Below, one piece after another: positions 43,615 to 52,806 of a DNA stretch of 64,000 bases. The DNA lies in the NCBI RefSeq assembly GCF_041206865.1, contig NZ_JBGEDP010000001.1, forward strand, positions 5,518,001-5,582,000, written 5' to 3'. Every line of letters begins with the position of its first letter. Within the stretch, counting starts at the first letter, position 1. The position numbers were made by a program, and so were the translations under genes. The stretch comes from Mycobacterium sp. HUMS_12744610. GTDB lineage: Bacteria; Actinomycetota; Actinomycetes; Mycobacteriales; Mycobacteriaceae. The notes under the pieces were generated by a model. That model saw only the letters and a list, made by a program, of their open reading frames with translations, was not told the DNA's origin and searched no databases.

Positions 43615-44841
43615 TCACACCACGGTGAGGGGCAGCGAGCGCCGCGGCTGGAACTCGAACGTCGCCCCGCCGCTGACCTTGGCCACCGCGACCTCCGGCA
43701 GCTCGTCGGCCGGCGCGTCGCCCGCCACGAACTCCGCCGTCCACTCGGCGGCCGTGCCGCCGACCTCGACCCGCAGCCGCGGGTCGACGGCGGTGGCGAT
43801 CGCCTGCAGCGGCTGCACGGACTCCGGCGAGCACAACGAGATCCACGCGCCGTCGTCGTGGGCCGGCGACCGACGCACCGAAAGCCCGTTCCCCGACGTC
43901 TGCGCCACGACGTAGCCCGCGGGGTTGAGCAGCGGATGCAACTCGAGCGCCCGCATAACCCCCTCGACGCCGGCCGGCAGCCCCAGCGCGCGGTGAATCC
44001 GCTCGGCGGCCAACCCGGCTATCCCGATCAGGCCGCGGGTGCACACCTCGGTCGCCTGAGCCTCGTCGACGGCACGCTCCCGCACCGCGAGGGCGAAGGA
44101 CAGGTACAGCAGGTGCATCTGCAGGCACACCTCGTCGGCGATGCGCACCAGCGCCGAGTGCGAGAAGGCGCCGAAGTCCAGGTCGGACAGCACCGGCCCC
44201 GTGTAGTCGGCCAGCCCCTCGTCGGCGGGATCGATCGCCGCCAGTTCCCAGGCGGCAGCGTTGGTTCGGCGCACCACGTCCAGGGCCGGGATGGCCTGCG
44301 CCTCGGGATGGGACTCGTCGATGACGACGGTCCACGCGCAGTGCGGGTGCCGGTCGGCGGGCTGCCGCGGCGGCCGGTGGATGGGCCGGACCTGCGCGCG
44401 CGGGTTGGTCGCCACCGCGGTGGCGTCGAAGGTCGGGTCCTCGATGGTGTGGCACATCCCGAAGACGTACTTCTCACCCATCGGCTCCACGTCGAGCAGC
44501 GCACCGCAGTGGTCGAGGTGGAACTCGCCGTGCCAGCGGTCGTGGATCGTGTAGCGGAAGTCCATGAACTGCGGCGGGGCCCCGATGTCGAGCTGCAGGC
44601 CCTTGAAGATGGTGGGCACGTCGTCGCCCTCGTACCCGAGCGCCCGCTGCATGCGCCTGGTGTAGAGGGGGCTGGCGCCCGCCCACTCCTCGATCGCGAT
44701 CTGCACCATCTCGTCGCGGCCGAAGGCGTTGATGCACCAGGCCATGCCGGAGCGGTCGATCAGCTGCCCGATCAGCAGCAGTTCGGGGACCAGGACGGCC
44801 AGTTCCTGACGGGACAGCCGCGCGTAGCGCGAGTCATTCAC
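43615..44841 (-). CDS. Conserved hypothetical protein (Rv0311 homolog by position and length)
   Basis: A 408-residue soluble protein from a GTG start. The N-terminal half resembles an enzyme-like fold with conserved His and Cys (DFRYTIHDRWHGEFHLDHCG, then GEKYVFGMCHTIEDP). This is like the L-2-amino-thiazoline-type hydrolases, but the match is from memory only. The C-terminal part is helical, with AVDEAQATEVCTRGLIGIAG. Rv0311 of M. tuberculosis has almost the same length and neighbours. It is divergent from the TetR gene 38 bp away and is a likely target of that regulator. Confidence 0.65.
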   Translation of the reverse strand: MNDSRYARLSRQELAVLVPELLLIGQLIDRSGMAWCINAFGRDEMVQIAIEEWAGASPLYTRRMQRALGYEGDDVPTIFKGLQLDIGAPPQFMDFRYTIHDRWHGEFHLDHCGALLDVEPMGEKYVFGMCHTIEDPTFDATAVATNPRAQVRPIHRPPRQPADRHPHCAWTVVIDESHPEAQAIPALDVVRRTNAAAWELAAIDPADEGLADYTGPVLSDLDFGAFSHSALVRIADEVCLQMHLLYLSFALAVRERAVDEAQATEVCTRGLIGIAGLAAERIHRALGLPAGVEGVMRALELHPLLNPAGYVVAQTSGNGLSVRRSPAHDDGAWISLCSPESVQPLQAIATAVDPRLRVEVGGTAAEWTAEFVAGDAPADELPEVAVAKVSGGATFEFQPRRSLPLTVV

Positions 44842-44879
44842 CGCCCAAAAATAAATGGGTCTATGTTATAAAGTCAACA
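44842..44879. promoter_or_regulatory. Divergent promoter/operator region between the Rv0311-like gene and tetR
   Basis: This 38-bp gap is AT-rich in an otherwise GC-rich region. On the minus strand TTGACT (44877-44872) is a fair -35, with TTTATT about 16 bp on as a poor -10, serving the Rv0311-like gene. ATAAATG (44851-44857) and ATGTTAT (44863-44869) form an imperfect inverted repeat, a plausible TetR site. On the plus strand TATAAA lies 6 bp before the tetR ATG, too close for a standard promoter with leader, so tetR mRNA may be leaderless or start further upstream. Confidence 0.4.
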
Positions 44880-45524
44880 ATGTCGATTCCCGCAGGTCGG
44901 AAGCATGGGCGCGCCGCGAGCCCCACGCGGCGCACCAGCGCGCCGCGCAAGCGCGGCGACGACACCCGGGCCAGGATCATCGAGGAGACGGTCCGCTGCA
45001 TCGTCGAGGAGGGCTTCGCCGCCGCGACGGCCAAGCACGTGGCCGAACGCGCGGGCGTGACCTGGGGGGTCATCCAGTACCACTTCGGCGACCGCAACGG
45101 CCTGCTGATGGCCGTCGTCGACGACGGGGTGGCCAGGCTGCTCGACAGCCTGTCGTCGGCCGACGTCGGCGAGTTGCCGCTCGGCGAGCGCATCGAGGTC
45201 GTCGTCGACACCGCCTGGGCGTGCTACAGCAGCCCCACCTCGACGGCGGCCTTCGAGATCCTGCGGGCCACCCGCGGCGGCCCGGGTGCGGCGTCGCGGC
45301 CTCACCTGCTCGAGATGAACTCCGCGATCGCACAGCTCGGCCGGCTGATCACCGACGACCCCGCCGATGACGGTGTGGCCGACGTGATCTGGGCTGCGCT
45401 ACGGGGGGTGGTGCTGGTGCAGATGATCGTCGGCGCACCGGTCGACTGGCACCGCGAGCGGCGGGCGCTGATCGACATGGTGACGCACTATCTGCAACGC
45501 CGCGCGCCGGATGTGCTGCAATGA
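44880..45524 (+). CDS. TetR-family transcription regulator
   Basis: A 214-residue protein. A basic ~30-residue N-terminus (RKHGRAASPTRRTSAPRKRG) precedes the helix-turn-helix: TRARIIEETVRCIVEEGFAA, then HVAERAGVTWGVIQYHFGDR. The C-terminal ligand domain contains FEILRATRGGPGAASRPHL. It sits between the Rv0310c and Rv0311 homologs, which I recall as direct neighbours in M. tuberculosis, so it looks like a lineage-specific insertion or a loss elsewhere. Likely targets are itself and the divergent Rv0311-like gene; the ligand is unknown. Confidence 0.9.
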   Translation: MSIPAGRKHGRAASPTRRTSAPRKRGDDTRARIIEETVRCIVEEGFAAATAKHVAERAGVTWGVIQYHFGDRNGLLMAVVDDGVARLLDSLSSADVGELPLGERIEVVVDTAWACYSSPTSTAAFEILRATRGGPGAASRPHLLEMNSAIAQLGRLITDDPADDGVADVIWAALRGVVLVQMIVGAPVDWHRERRALIDMVTHYLQRRAPDVLQ

Positions 45525-45528
45525 CGGG

Positions 45529-45999
45529 ATGACCCCCCAGGAGTTCGCCGACATCGAAGCCGTCAAGCAGGTCAAATACCGCTATCTGCGCGCGCTGGAC
45601 ACCAAGCGCTGGGACGAGTTCGCCGACACCCTTGCCGACGACGTGGTCGGCGACTACGGATCGTCGGTCGGCGAGGAGCACCACTTCACCAACCGCGTCG
45701 ATCTGGTCAATTACATGCGCAAATCCCTTGGGCCGGCGGTGATCACCGAACACCGGGTGACCCACCCGGAGATCACCGTGTCCGGCGACGATGCGTCGGC
45801 CACCTGGTACCTGCAGGACCGGGTGATCGTGTCCGAATTCAACTTCATGCTGATCGGTGCGGCCTTCTACCACGACACCTACCGGCGCACCGAGGACGGC
45901 TGGAAGATCAGCGCCACCGGCTACGAGCGCACCTACGAGGCGACGATGTCGTTGGCGGGCTTGGACTTCAAGCTCACCCCTGGCCGCGCCCTGGACTGA
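45529..45999 (+). CDS. SnoaL-like protein (Rv0310c homolog)
   Basis: A 156-residue protein of the SnoaL-like/nuclear-transport-factor-2 fold. The opening helix is EAVKQVKYRYLRALDTKRWD, followed by LADDVVGDYG, the central strand THPEITVSGDDASATWYLQD and RRTEDGWKISATGYERTYE. The length and neighbours fit Rv0310c of M. tuberculosis (about 163 residues). A polar pocket with His (EHRVTHPE and YHDTYRR) could bind a steroid or polyketide-like ligand. ATG 45529 follows the TetR stop by 4 bp, so the pair is co-transcribed and the TetR may control it. Confidence 0.8.
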   Translation: MTPQEFADIEAVKQVKYRYLRALDTKRWDEFADTLADDVVGDYGSSVGEEHHFTNRVDLVNYMRKSLGPAVITEHRVTHPEITVSGDDASATWYLQDRVIVSEFNFMLIGAAFYHDTYRRTEDGWKISATGYERTYEATMSLAGLDFKLTPGRALD

Positions 46000-46016
46000 T
46001 CACAGCGGCTGCGACG

Positions 46017-46682
46017 CTACTTGCCGATCGCGATCACCGCGCCCGGCCGCAGCCAGCGGATGACCTGCACCAGGGTCGCGTCGTCGATCGCCACGCACCC
46101 CTCGGTGGGGTGACCGTCGGTGGTGTGGAAGAAGAACGCCGCCCCGCCGCCGGGCGTCTTGTTCTTGTTGACGCCCATGACGACGGCGTGCTTGTACTGC
46201 GGGATGTTCAGGTTCTCGCTCTCGGCGGTGCTGAACGGGCACTGCGACTTCGGGCAGACCTGCATCGAGTTGAAGGTGGGGCTGTGGTCGTCGCCGCTCC
46301 ACCAGTAATTGGGCCCGACGACCTGCGTATACGGAAGTCCCCCACCGGGATTCGGCGCGGTGCCGAAAGCGGAGTCGAGGGTGTAGACACCCATCGGGGT
46401 GGCCGGCACCCCGCTGCGGGCCTGCGGCGCCAGGCCCGCCGACCCGACGTGGGTGGGGATCCCGGTGCGCAGCGGCTGCCATCCGGCGGTGGTGCGCTGA
46501 TAGATGTCCATCTGCGCCGCCGAGCCGCCGGTCCCCACCACCGAAACCACCTGGGCGGCATTGCCGACCGCGTTCGCGAACCAGGGGGCGCCGGCCGCGC
46601 CGCCGATCGGGGCGAGCCAGAGCCACCCGCACACCGTGCACGCCGCAGCGCACAGTAAAGCCAACAGGCGCATGCTTCCCAT
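46017..46682 (-). CDS. Exported L,D-transpeptidase-like protein (Rv0309 homolog)
   Basis: A 221-residue protein with an N-terminal signal (MRLLALLCAAACTVCGWLWL, then an Ala-Gly-rich cleavage zone). The C-terminal YkuD-like domain ends in AAFFFHTTDGHPTEGCVAID, with His and the catalytic Cys in GC, and then TLVQVIRWLRPGAVIAIGK. It may form or edit 3-3 cross-links, or be a related wall protein. It resembles Rv0309 in length (about 218) and place. Two nearby ATGs (46682, 46673) are possible starts. It converges with the SnoaL-like gene 17 bp away. Confidence 0.82.
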   Translation of the reverse strand: MGSMRLLALLCAAACTVCGWLWLAPIGGAAGAPWFANAVGNAAQVVSVVGTGGSAAQMDIYQRTTAGWQPLRTGIPTHVGSAGLAPQARSGVPATPMGVYTLDSAFGTAPNPGGGLPYTQVVGPNYWWSGDDHSPTFNSMQVCPKSQCPFSTAESENLNIPQYKHAVVMGVNKNKTPGGGAAFFFHTTDGHPTEGCVAIDDATLVQVIRWLRPGAVIAIGK

Positions 46683-46795
46683 CGTCGGGCCGCCCAAACC
46701 TCAGGGTCAAGTAAAGCTTTAGCCCCGGTTGGGTCACGGCGGCGTGATCCGGGCGCCGCGAGTCGATTCCGGTCCGCACGGGTCATACTGGCGTC

Positions 46796-47278
46796 ATGGC
46801 GGTGTTTGTCCGGAAGTTGTTCGGCATCGGCAAGCTGCCCGACGAGCTGCACGCCCGCGCCGAGGCGGAAGGCCTTGTCTACCTTGCCGACTACGTCGCG
46901 GTGACCCGGCGGTTCAGCGGCTCCATCCCCGGCGCGCGGTTGCCGCACAGCGTCGCCAGCTACTCGGGGTCGCTGGTGTTCACCGCCGAGCGGGTGCTGG
47001 CCACGGTGTCGATGCTGCCCAAGCTGGCCGGCCCGACCGTCGACGTGCGCTGGGACGCGCCGCAGGCCGGCCCCGCCCGGGCCGAGATCTCCCCGACCGG
47101 CCTGCAGGTCGACCTCGACGTCGGTGCGGTCGACGACAGGTTCAGCGGCGAGCTGTCGCTGCACTACAAGGTCGCCATCCCGGACGACGTGCTCAACCGC
47201 CTGCCGCGGCGGTCGCTGGCGTTCGACATGCCGGCCGAATACATCTACCGGGCCGTCGGCGTCACCTACAGCCCGTGA
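46796..47278 (+). CDS. Conserved hypothetical protein (Rv0307c homolog)
   Basis: A 160-residue soluble protein, equal in length to Rv0307c as I recall it. It is rich in beta strands (GLVYLADYVAVTRRFSGSIP, RVLATVSMLPK, TVDVRWDA, GLQVDLDVGAV). The middle YSGSLVFTAERVLATVSMLP recalls lipid-handling or PH-like folds, but no family is certain. The final YRAVGVTYSP leads straight to the stop, whose TGA overlaps the next GTG (GTGA). Translational coupling to BluB suggests a shared transcript rather than a shared function. Nothing abnormal seen. Confidence 0.75.
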   Translation: MAVFVRKLFGIGKLPDELHARAEAEGLVYLADYVAVTRRFSGSIPGARLPHSVASYSGSLVFTAERVLATVSMLPKLAGPTVDVRWDAPQAGPARAEISPTGLQVDLDVGAVDDRFSGELSLHYKVAIPDDVLNRLPRRSLAFDMPAEYIYRAVGVTYSP

Positions 47279-47925
47279 GCGATCAGGCGTTCAGCGCGGA
47301 CGAGCGGCGGGCCGTGTACCGGGTGATCTCCGAGCGGCGCGACATGCGCCGCTTCACCCCGGGCGGCGTCGTGCCGGACGACGTGCTTGCCCGTTTGCTG
47401 CAGGCCGCCCACGCCGCGCCCAGCGTCGGCCTGATGCAACCCTGGCGCTTCGTCCGCATCACCGACGATTCCCTGCGGCGCCGCATCCACGCGCTCGTCG
47501 ACGAGGAGCGCCCGCTGACCGCCGCGGCCCTGGGCGAGCGGGGTGAGGAGTTCCTCGCGCTGAAGGTCGAGGGCATTCTGCACTGCGCCGAGCTGTTCGT
47601 CGTGGCGCTGTGCGAGGACCGGGAACGACACGTCTTCGGGCGCCGGACCCTGCCGCAGATGGACCTCGCGTCGGTGTCCTGCGCCATCCAGAACCTGTGG
47701 CTGGCCGCCCGGTCCGAAGGCCTCGGCATGGGGTGGGTGTCCCTGTTCGATCCGCGGCGGCTGGCGGACCTGTTGGCGATGCCCGCCGGCGCCGAGCCGG
47801 TGGCCATCCTGTGCCTGGGCCCGGTGCCCGAGTTCCCGGAGCGGCCGGCGCTGGAACTGGACGGGTGGGCGTTTGCGCGGCCGCTGCCGGAGTTCGTCAG
47901 CGAGAACCGCTGGGATCGGCTCTGA
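47275..47925 (+). CDS. bluB: 5,6-dimethylbenzimidazole synthase (BluB, Rv0306 type)
   Basis: A 216-residue nitroreductase-fold flavoenzyme. VISERRDMRRFTPGGVVPDD and LLQAAHAAPSVGLMQPWRFV are the BluB-style N-terminal FMN site. The lid region around LKVEGILHCAELFVVALCED and the C-terminal CLGPVPEFPERPALELDGW are also typical. BluB breaks down FMN with oxygen to give the lower ligand of vitamin B12. The GTG start overlaps the preceding stop (GTGA). Distinction from a plain nitroreductase rests on motif similarity to Rv0306. Confidence 0.85.
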   Translation: MSDQAFSADERRAVYRVISERRDMRRFTPGGVVPDDVLARLLQAAHAAPSVGLMQPWRFVRITDDSLRRRIHALVDEERPLTAAALGERGEEFLALKVEGILHCAELFVVALCEDRERHVFGRRTLPQMDLASVSCAIQNLWLAARSEGLGMGWVSLFDPRRLADLLAMPAGAEPVAILCLGPVPEFPERPALELDGWAFARPLPEFVSENRWDRL

Positions 47926-47989
47926 GCGGGCATCTTTCGGCAGCGGGTATCGTCGCCGACGGAGGGCGACCAGGAGGGGCGGCGGACAC

Positions 47990-49306
47990 GTGGCGGACGG
48001 GCGGCACGACAACATCCTGATCGTGCATTGCCACGACGTGGGCCGCCAGCTGGGCGCCTACGGCCACCCGGACGTGTCCAGCCCGCGACTGGACCGGCTC
48101 GCCGCCGAGGGCATCCTGTTCACCCGGGCCCATGCCACCGCGCCGCAGTGCTCGCCGTCGCGCGGGTCGTTGTTCACCGGCCGCTACCCGCAGACCAACG
48201 GGCTCGTCGGGCTGGCCCACCACGGCTGGGAGTACCGCGACGGGGTCCGCACACTGCCCCAGATACTGGGTGGATTCGGCTGGTGCTCAGCACTTTTCGG
48301 GATGCAGCACGAGACTTTGCACCCGCAGCGGCTGGGCTTCGACGAGTTCGACGTATCCGACTCGTACTGCGACCACGTGGCGGACCGGGCAGGTCGATGG
48401 CTGCGGCGTCAGTCGTCGAAAAGTGATGCGGCCCAACCCTTCCTGATCACGGCCGGCTTCTTCGAGGCGCACCGACCCTACCCGCCGGACCGCTACCGGC
48501 CGGCCGACCCCGCCGCCGTGGAGCCGCCGGCCTACCTGCCCGACACCCCGGAGGTCCGCGGCGACCTCGCCGCCTTCTACGGGGCGATCGCCGCGGCCGA
48601 CGCCGCGGTCGGCCGGCTGCTGGACGCCCTGGCCGCGGCAGGCCTGGACGAGAGCACCTGGGTGGTGTTCTTCACCGATCACGGCCCGGCCCTGCCGCGC
48701 GCGAAATCGACGCTCTACGACGCCGGAACCGGCATCGCCATGATCCTGCGCCCGCCCGCCGGGCGCACCGCGGGTCCCCGTGTCTACGACGAACTGTTCA
48801 GCGGTGTTGACCTGGTGCCGACGCTGCTGGGCCTGCTGGGGCTCGAGATCCCCGGCGACGTCGACGGCCTGTCCCACGCGGCGGCCCTGCTCGCGCCCGA
48901 CCCGCCCGCCACGCCGGTCCGCGACCACGTGTTCACCGGCAAGACCTATCACGACTCGTTCGACCCGATCCGTGCGATCCGCACCAAGGACCACAGCTAC
49001 ATCGAGAACTACGCGTCCCGGCCCCTGGTCGACCTGCCGCTCGACGTCGCGGAAAGCCCGTCGGGGGCGGCGGTTGCGCCGCTGGTCGCAGGCCCCCGCC
49101 CCGAGCGCGAACTCTACGACCTGCGCAGCGACCCCATCGAGTCCGTCAACCTGCTGGCCGGCGACCTCGGCGACACCGTCACCGACCAGATCGCGACGGA
49201 ACTGGCGCTGCGCCTCAACGACTGGCGTCAGCGGATCGGGGACGTGATCCCCTCCGACTTCGCCGGGAGTCGCATCATGATGCGCAAGCTCGGGGCGTAC
49301 CCGTGA
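47990..49306 (+). CDS. Sulfatase (Rv0296c type)
   Basis: A 438-residue alkaline-phosphatase-superfamily sulfatase. The active-site motif is intact: [20 protein letters not shown] carries C-S-P-S-R, whose Cys is converted to formylglycine. Metal-site residues include HCHD near the N-terminus and [13 protein letters not shown] later. No signal peptide is visible, so it is probably cytoplasmic. A GTG start at 47990 has AGGAGGGG ~10 bp upstream. It overlaps the Stf0 gene by 4 bp, a sulfatase/sulfotransferase pair also seen in M. tuberculosis (Rv0296c-Rv0295c). Its substrate is unknown. Confidence 0.9.
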   Translation: MADGRHDNILIVHCHDVGRQLGAYGHPDVSSPRLDRLAAEGILFTRAHATAPQCSPSRGSLFTGRYPQTNGLVGLAHHGWEYRDGVRTLPQILGGFGWCSALFGMQHETLHPQRLGFDEFDVSDSYCDHVADRAGRWLRRQSSKSDAAQPFLITAGFFEAHRPYPPDRYRPADPAAVEPPAYLPDTPEVRGDLAAFYGAIAAADAAVGRLLDALAAAGLDESTWVVFFTDHGPALPRAKSTLYDAGTGIAMILRPPAGRTAGPRVYDELFSGVDLVPTLLGLLGLEIPGDVDGLSHAAALLAPDPPATPVRDHVFTGKTYHDSFDPIRAIRTKDHSYIENYASRPLVDLPLDVAESPSGAAVAPLVAGPRPERELYDLRSDPIESVNLLAGDLGDTVTDQIATELALRLNDWRQRIGDVIPSDFAGSRIMMRKLGAYP

Positions 49307-50106
49307 CGACGCCCGCATCCGCCTACCTGATCCTGGCCACCCAGCGCAGCGGCAGCACCCTGCTGATGGAGTCGCTGCGCGCGACGGGATGCGCCGGCGA
49401 CCCGCACGAGTTCTTCCAGTACCTCCCGGCCACCGGGCTGGCCCCGCAGCCGCGCGAGTGGTTCGCCGGGGTCGACGACGACTCGATCCTGCGCCTGCTC
49501 GATCCGCTGATCCCCGGCGTCCCCGACGTCACGCCGCCAGTCGCCTGGCGCGAACACGTCCGCAGGTCCGGCCGCACGCCCAACGGCGTGTGGGGCGGCA
49601 AGCTGATGTGGAACCAGACCGATACGTTGCTGTCACGGGCGGCGCTGTTGCCGGACCGCTCCGGGGGCTGCCTACGCTCGGCGATCCGCGACCTGCTCGG
49701 GAGCGAGCCGGTGTACGTGCACGTGCACCGGCCCGACGTCGTGTCGCAGGCGGTGTCGTTCTGGCGCGCCGCCCAGACCCAGGTCTGGCGGGGGCACCCC
49801 GACCCGGAGCGCGATGCGCGGGCCTCCTACCACGCCGGCGCCATCGCACATGTGGTGGGAATCCTGCGCGAACAGGAAAACGGTTGGCGCACTTGGTTTT
49901 CCGAGGAAAATATCGAGCCGACGGACATCGCGTACCCGGTGCTGTGGCGCAACCTCACGTCCATCGTCGGCGACATCCTGGAGGCGCTGGGGCAGGATCG
50001 GCGGCGTGCACCCGAACCGATGACCGAACGCCAGGCCGACGAGCGATCCGACGAGTGGGTCGACCGCTACCGCGACGAGGCCCCCCGGCTCGGGCTACCG
50101 ACCTGA
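49303..50106 (+). CDS. stf0: Stf0-family trehalose 2-sulfotransferase
   Basis: A 267-residue PAPS-dependent sulfotransferase, closely matching M. tuberculosis Stf0 from memory. It has the 5'-phosphosulfate-binding loop [18 protein letters not shown], the [10 protein letters not shown] segment with the proposed catalytic Glu, [15 protein letters not shown], and [17 protein letters not shown] for the 3'-phosphate. It would make trehalose-2-sulfate, the first step to sulfolipid-1 in M. tuberculosis. The rest of the sulfolipid genes are not in this window, so the end product here is unclear. The stop overlaps tam by 12 bp tail to tail. Confidence 0.92.
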   Translation: MTTPASAYLILATQRSGSTLLMESLRATGCAGDPHEFFQYLPATGLAPQPREWFAGVDDDSILRLLDPLIPGVPDVTPPVAWREHVRRSGRTPNGVWGGKLMWNQTDTLLSRAALLPDRSGGCLRSAIRDLLGSEPVYVHVHRPDVVSQAVSFWRAAQTQVWRGHPDPERDARASYHAGAIAHVVGILREQENGWRTWFSEENIEPTDIAYPVLWRNLTSIVGDILEALGQDRRRAPEPMTERQADERSDEWVDRYRDEAPRLGLPT

Positions 50107-50880
50107 GCGGTGCGCGCCGCCGACCTCGGCGACGATGAACACCCGGCGGAACGGGAAGATGGTGATTCCGTCGGCGCGGGCCGGATAGGCGTCGTCCAGC
50201 AGCGGTATCAGTTCCCGGCGGAAGCGCTCCCAGTCCTCGGCGCTGAGCCGGTCGCGCACCGGGACCAGCGCGGTGCCGGTGATCCATTCCAGCACCGGGT
50301 GCTCACCGGTGAGCTGGTGCAGATACGTGGTCTCCCAGACGTCGACCGTGCAGCCGGCGTCCAGCAGCAGGTTCGCGTAGTGCGTCGGCGCCTGCACCAC
50401 GGCACCGACACGAAACGGTATGTCGCGCAACAGCTTTGCGTACGGCTCGCGGCGCGCCAGCGTGCGCACCACCGAATGCGAGGGCGACTCGAAGTTGCCG
50501 GGCATCTGCACGGCGATCCAGGACCCCGGCGCCAGTTCCGTGGCCCACCGGACCAACAGATCGGCGTGCTCAGGCACCCAGTGCAGGGCGGCGTTGCTGA
50601 CCACCACGTCGGTGTCGGGCCGCGGCTTCCACTCGCGCACGTCGCCGACGGTGGCATCGATGCCGCGTTCACGGGCGGCCGAGACCATCTCCGCGGAGCT
50701 GTCGATCGCCTCGATCACCGCGGTTGGCCAGCGTTCGGCCAGGTAGGCGGTCAAATTCCCCGGGCCGCAACCGAGGTCGACCACACGGCGTGCGCGCTCC
50801 GGTCCGACCCGGGTGAGCAGGTCGTAGAACGGGCGACCGCGGTGGTCGGCGAAGGCCAGATAGACGTCGGGATCCCACAT
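50095..50880 (-). CDS. tam: Trans-aconitate 2-methyltransferase
   Basis: A 261-residue SAM-dependent methyltransferase (Rv0294 homolog, same length). It begins [20 protein letters not shown], then has the SAM motif [20 protein letters not shown] with acidic EAIDSS. Next come [20 protein letters not shown] and, further on, [20 protein letters not shown], all marks of Tam. The enzyme methylates trans-aconitate, a toxic by-product of the citrate cycle. Complete and normal. It is divergent from the alpha/beta hydrolase 97 bp away. Confidence 0.95.
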   Translation of the reverse strand: MWDPDVYLAFADHRGRPFYDLLTRVGPERARRVVDLGCGPGNLTAYLAERWPTAVIEAIDSSAEMVSAARERGIDATVGDVREWKPRPDTDVVVSNAALHWVPEHADLLVRWATELAPGSWIAVQMPGNFESPSHSVVRTLARREPYAKLLRDIPFRVGAVVQAPTHYANLLLDAGCTVDVWETTYLHQLTGEHPVLEWITGTALVPVRDRLSAEDWERFRRELIPLLDDAYPARADGITIFPFRRVFIVAEVGGAHRSGR

Positions 50881-50977
50881 GTCGGTCCTCCTGATCTTCG
50901 CTCGTCGCCTTCAGGCAGACCGTATTACCGTATGCCGTTCCGGCGCGTACCCGGTAAGGCGGATACCATCGGCGTTT

Positions 50978-52189
50978 GTGACGTCCGACACGGATCCGGC
51001 CGATCCGCCCTTCCCCGTCCCGGACAATCCGGACGCCTTCGAGGGCGCGGACGTGCCGGCCGGCGCCGACGGGTTGCCGCCCCTTTCGGCGCTGTCGACG
51101 CGCGAGCGTCTGGTGGTCGAGGCGTCGGCCCTAGGCGATCTCGCGCTGCGCACCTGGGTGGCGTCCGTGCTGGCCACCACCGTGGCGCCGGTGGTGCTCG
51201 CCGCCGCGGCGCGCCGGGCCGAGTCCCGCGACGAGCGGGCCAACCTGCGCTTCTATGCCGACCTGGCCGCCGAACGCGACCCGTCGAAGTCGTTCCCCGC
51301 GCCCCCCGAGGTGCCCCGCGTCCGGTCGCAGCCGGCACATCCGGTCGCCGAGTGGATCGCCGGCGGCACCGTCAACGACATCGCGTTCCCCAGCAGCTTC
51401 ACCGCGGTCAACCCCGCCCTGCGTGCGCAGTGGAACACGTTGACCGCCAACAACATCGTGCGCGCGCAGCATTGGCGCCATCACGACGGGCCGCGCCCCA
51501 CCCTGTGCGTGATCCACGGCTTCATGGGTTCGTCGTACCTGGCCAACGGGCGCTTCTTCTCGCTGCCGTGGTACTACCGGTCCGGCTACGACGTGCTGAT
51601 GTACACCCTGCCGTTCCACGGCAAACGGGCCGGGCGGTTGTCGCCGTTCAGCGGTTTCGGCTACTTCTCCAGGGGCCTCGCCGGTTTCGCCGAGGCGATG
51701 GCCCAGGCGGTGCACGACTTCCGTTCCATCCTCGACCATCTGCGCCACACCGGCGTCGACCGGATCGCGCTGACCGGCATATCGCTGGGGGGGTACACCT
51801 CCGCGCTGGTGGCCTCGGTCGACGACCGGCTCGAAGCCGTGATCCCCAACTGCCCGGTCGTCACGCCGGCGACGATGTTCGAAACCTGGTTCCCGGCAAG
51901 CAAACTCGTCGGCCTGGGGCTACGCCTGTCGGGCATCGACAGCGACGAGCTGGCCGCGGGGTTGGCCTACCACGGCCCGCTGAACTACCGGCCGCTGGTG
52001 CCCAGGGACCGGCGCATGCTCATCACCGGCCTCGGCGACCGGATGGCGCCACCGGACCAGGCCGTCATGCTGTGGGAGCACTGGGACCGCTGCGCGCTGC
52101 ACTGGTTCCCGGGCAGCCACATCATGCACGTGAGCCAGCTGGACTATCTGCGCCGGATGACGCGGTTCCTGCGGCCCCTGATGTTTTAG
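50978..52189 (+). CDS. Alpha/beta hydrolase (Rv0293c homolog)
   Basis: A 403-residue hydrolase, about the length of Rv0293c. Residues 1-150 are a mainly helical N-terminal cap. The hydrolase core follows: LCVIHGFMGSSYLANGRFFS with the oxyanion HG, the nucleophile elbow LTGISLGGYTSALVA (GxSxG), and FPGSHIMHV with the catalytic His near the end. No signal is visible. The substrate is probably an ester or lipid. I start at GTG 50978 (VTSDTDPADPPF). In M. tuberculosis this gene flanks ESX-3 directly; here a 13E12 gene and an IS lie between them. Confidence 0.88.
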   Translation: MTSDTDPADPPFPVPDNPDAFEGADVPAGADGLPPLSALSTRERLVVEASALGDLALRTWVASVLATTVAPVVLAAAARRAESRDERANLRFYADLAAERDPSKSFPAPPEVPRVRSQPAHPVAEWIAGGTVNDIAFPSSFTAVNPALRAQWNTLTANNIVRAQHWRHHDGPRPTLCVIHGFMGSSYLANGRFFSLPWYYRSGYDVLMYTLPFHGKRAGRLSPFSGFGYFSRGLAGFAEAMAQAVHDFRSILDHLRHTGVDRIALTGISLGGYTSALVASVDDRLEAVIPNCPVVTPATMFETWFPASKLVGLGLRLSGIDSDELAAGLAYHGPLNYRPLVPRDRRMLITGLGDRMAPPDQAVMLWEHWDRCALHWFPGSHIMHVSQLDYLRRMTRFLRPLMF

Positions 52190-52806
52190 CTGCTATCCAC
52201 AGTCCCGGCTTTGTCCACAGTCTCGGCTGCGGCCGGATCACCCGTCACACCTCGCCGCTAGATTCGAACGCATGTGCGATAGTGGGGTCTTGGATGCGGC
52301 GGGGTTGCGTGACGCCGGCGACGCGGCGGTCGTGGCCGCGATCGGCGCCGCCGCGCGTGCCGAGGCGGTGGCCGCGGCGCGCCGGCTGGCCGCCGTCGCC
52401 GAGTTCGTGTCCCGCCACGCCCGGGGCGACACCTCGCGCGCCCACTGGTCGTGCGACAACTGGGACGCGATCGCCGCCGAGGTCGCCGCCGCCCAGGGCA
52501 TCAGCCACGCCATGGCGTCGGGGCAGATGTATCAGGGCATGGCGCTGCGCGAGCGCCTGCCAAAGGTGGCAGCCCTGTTCGCCGACGGCGCGATCAGCGC
52601 CCGGCTGGCCTCGGCGATCGTCTGGCACACCGACCTGATCAAGGACCCCGAGATCCTGGCGTTGGTCGATGCCACCCTGGCCGCCGATGCGGCCCGGTTC
52701 GGGCCGCTGTCGGTGTCCAAGACCGCCCAGGACGGTGCTGTTTTAGTCGCTGACTTTCGGCGTGGCTGAGCGGGTTTCGCATGGATGGGCGGCGAGGATC
52801 AGATGC

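Noticed and set aside
52762..52806. Transposase start at GTG 52762
   Set aside because: Not excluded, but GAGGA lies at good spacing before GTG 52807 and the extra 15 residues are not typical of the family.
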